Part shown: positions 62,667 through 64,000 of the stretch, piece after piece
Layout: each line of letters opens with the position of its first letter
How positions within the stretch are numbered: the first letter of the stretch is position 1
Assembly (NCBI RefSeq): GCF_007004135.1
Contig: NZ_VJMG01000047.1
Location: forward strand, 124,001-188,000
Reading direction: 5' to 3'
Length of the DNA stretch: 64,000 nt
Source of the DNA: Affinirhizobium straminoryzae
GTDB taxonomy: Bacteria > Pseudomonadota > Alphaproteobacteria > Rhizobiales > Rhizobiaceae
Position numbers and translations under genes: made by a program
Notes under the pieces: model-generated
Database searches by the model: none
What the model was told of the DNA's origin: nothing
Seen by the model: the letters and a program-made list of their open reading frames with translations, nothing else

Positions 62667-63953
62667 ATGTCTTTTTCGCATACGCAGGGCGTTGCGCCGG
62701 CGGGCGCGGTCGCCGCCAAAGAGGGCGACGAGGTCAGCCTTACCTTCATCATCGGCTATGCTCTGGCGAGCCTCGGCTTCTATGTGGCTGTGATGACGCC
62801 GGTCGCGATGACGCTTGCGATCCGCGTCAACGCCATCGATGCCGCCGGCAAGGGCGCAAGCCTCGGCGCCATTCTGGGCGCCGGCGCGCTCTTCGCCCTC
62901 TTCGCCAATCCCGTTTTCGGGCAGCTCTCCGATCGCACCCGCAGCCGTTTCGGCCGTCGCAAGCCCTGGATGATCGGCGGCGTACTGGCCGGCAGCCTGG
63001 CACAGCTGGTGATCGCCTATTCCTCCAGCCTTCTCGTCATCGGGATTGCCTGGTGCCTTGTTCAGGCCGCCTATAATGCCATGCTCGCCGCGCTGGTGGC
63101 CGTCGTCGCCGATCAGGTGCCGGAGCGTCAGCGCGGCCTGGTCTCGGCGCTGGCCGGAATGTCGGTCTACGTCGCCCTTTTGCTCGGCAGCGCCATCATC
63201 GCGCTCACCGGCACCCACGGCACCACCATGTTCCTGCTGCCGACCGCCATCGGCCTCGTCGCTGTCGGCGGCTTCTGCCTCGTCCTGAAGGACCGACCGA
63301 CCGATCGCGATACGCGCCCGCAGGCGCCGCTTCTGCCGGAGCTTGCCGGCAGTTTCTGGGTGAACCCGGTCAAGCATCCCGATTTCGGCTATGCCTGGCT
63401 CAGCCGCTTCCTCGTCTTCTTCGGCTTTGCGGTGCTGACCTCCTACCAGGTCTATTACCTGATGGACCACCTCAAGGTGCCGCAGGAGCGGATCGGCGAC
63501 ATCATGTTCGTCTCCACCCTGATCACCACCGTCTTCGTCGTCGGCTCGTCCTTCGGCTCCGGCTATCTCTCCGACCGGCTCGGACGCCGCAAGGCCTTCG
63601 TGCTGGCCGCTGCCATGACCTATGCACTCGGCATCGCCATCATCATCCTCGCCGGCAGCCTCACGGTCTTCTATGCCGGCGTCGCCGTCGCCTCGATCGG
63701 CTTCGGCGTCTACATGGCCGTCGATCAGGCACTGGTGGTGGATGTGCTGCCGGACCGCGAGACGCATGCGGCAAAGAACCTCGGCGTGCTCAACATCGCC
63801 AATGCCGTGCCGCAATCGATCGCGCCGGCGGTGGCGCCGCTGCTGCTTGCGATCGGCAATGCCGGCGAAAACTATCCCGCGCTCTATGCCGCAGCCGCCT
63901 TCAGCGCCTTCCTCGGTGCGCTCGCCATCGCGCCGGTGCGCGGCGTGCGCTGA
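62667..63953 (+). CDS. MFS transporter, SLC45/GPH-like sugar transporter type
   Basis: This 428-residue protein has about twelve hydrophobic segments and the repeated cytoplasmic loops GQLSDRTRSRFGRRKPWMIGG and SGYLSDRLGRRKAF, the MFS signature found in the SLC45/sucrose transporter-like group. The LPDRETHAAKNLGVLNIANAVPQSIAP segment near residue 370 is also typical. It likely moves a sugar or glycoside with protons. GGAGG lies about nine bases before the ATG. Regulation by the divergent TetR gene is inferred from layout. Confidence 0.88.
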   Translation: MSFSHTQGVAPAGAVAAKEGDEVSLTFIIGYALASLGFYVAVMTPVAMTLAIRVNAIDAAGKGASLGAILGAGALFALFANPVFGQLSDRTRSRFGRRKPWMIGGVLAGSLAQLVIAYSSSLLVIGIAWCLVQAAYNAMLAALVAVVADQVPERQRGLVSALAGMSVYVALLLGSAIIALTGTHGTTMFLLPTAIGLVAVGGFCLVLKDRPTDRDTRPQAPLLPELAGSFWVNPVKHPDFGYAWLSRFLVFFGFAVLTSYQVYYLMDHLKVPQERIGDIMFVSTLITTVFVVGSSFGSGYLSDRLGRRKAFVLAAAMTYALGIAIIILAGSLTVFYAGVAVASIGFGVYMAVDQALVVDVLPDRETHAAKNLGVLNIANAVPQSIAPAVAPLLLAIGNAGENYPALYAAAAFSAFLGALAIAPVRGVR

Positions 63954-64000
63954 CCCTCGTTCCCGGTCCGGCGGCAGGATCGATCCCCGCCGGCCGCACC

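Overview
The window looks like chromosomal (or chromid) DNA of a Rhizobiales alphaproteobacterium, in the Rhizobium/Agrobacterium/Shinella neighbourhood. The basis is high GC with strongly GC-biased third positions, an aerobic-type cob cluster using the Pseudomonas denitrificans/Sinorhizobium gene set, a fructose ABC system whose three protein lengths match Sinorhizobium FrcBCA as I recall them, and a galacturonate/galactarate operon with the gene order I recall from Agrobacterium. No rRNA, tRNA, IS element, prophage, integrase or CRISPR array was seen. Gene density is high, and only the 11859-12230 gap exceeds 300 bases; it holds a cobalamin riboswitch.

Layout. 1-7671: the 3' part of an FAD oxidoreductase, an endonuclease/exonuclease/phosphatase-fold protein next to a cardiolipin synthase-like phospholipase D, a class III aminotransferase, a soluble chemoreceptor-tip/Cache-like protein and an M20 amidohydrolase. 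7754-27025: a cobalamin cluster of 18 protein genes (cobC, cobD, cobQ, cobO, DUF1636, cobW, cobN, cobG, cobH, cobI, cobJ, cobK, cobL, cobE, cobM, cbiD, cobA, cobB). One B12 riboswitch precedes DUF1636-cobWNGHIJ. Oxygen-dependent features (cobG, cobN) sit beside cbiD, a C1-methyltransferase of the anaerobic pathway; cobF was not found. Not in the window: cobST, cobR, cobPUV.

27026-34573: pbpC and a bacterial alpha-2-macroglobulin, a known periplasmic pairing. 34728-39401: a molybdenum region (HTH-only ModE-like regulator, modABC, a sulfite-oxidase-family molybdoenzyme) with a DUF1003 gene; a ModE-box-like site lies between modA and the molybdoenzyme. 39498-47121: an oxidative galacturonate/galactarate pathway (udh, a GntR/FadR regulator, kdgD, gci, gli) followed by a DctPQM TRAP transporter; two copies of a TGTATG...TACC element flank the regulator. 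47210-50425: a TonB-dependent siderophore-type receptor and an AraC regulator. 50597-55528: a ROK regulator and FucU-like mutarotase divergent from frcBCA. 55797-59566: two half-ABC exporters with complementary degenerate ATPase motifs. 59630-63953: a 59-residue protein, truncated haemoglobin, DUF423 protein, HWE histidine kinase, and a TetR regulator divergent from an MFS transporter.

The clearest signals for follow-up are the mosaic aerobic/anaerobic cob cluster with a shortened CobN, the riboswitch-controlled DUF1636 gene, the interlocked cobK/cobL starts, the soluble Cache-like protein that carries only a chemoreceptor tip, and the shared operator around the galacturonate regulator. I saw no wholly unfamiliar multi-gene system; most of the window is recognisable rhizobial metabolism and transport.
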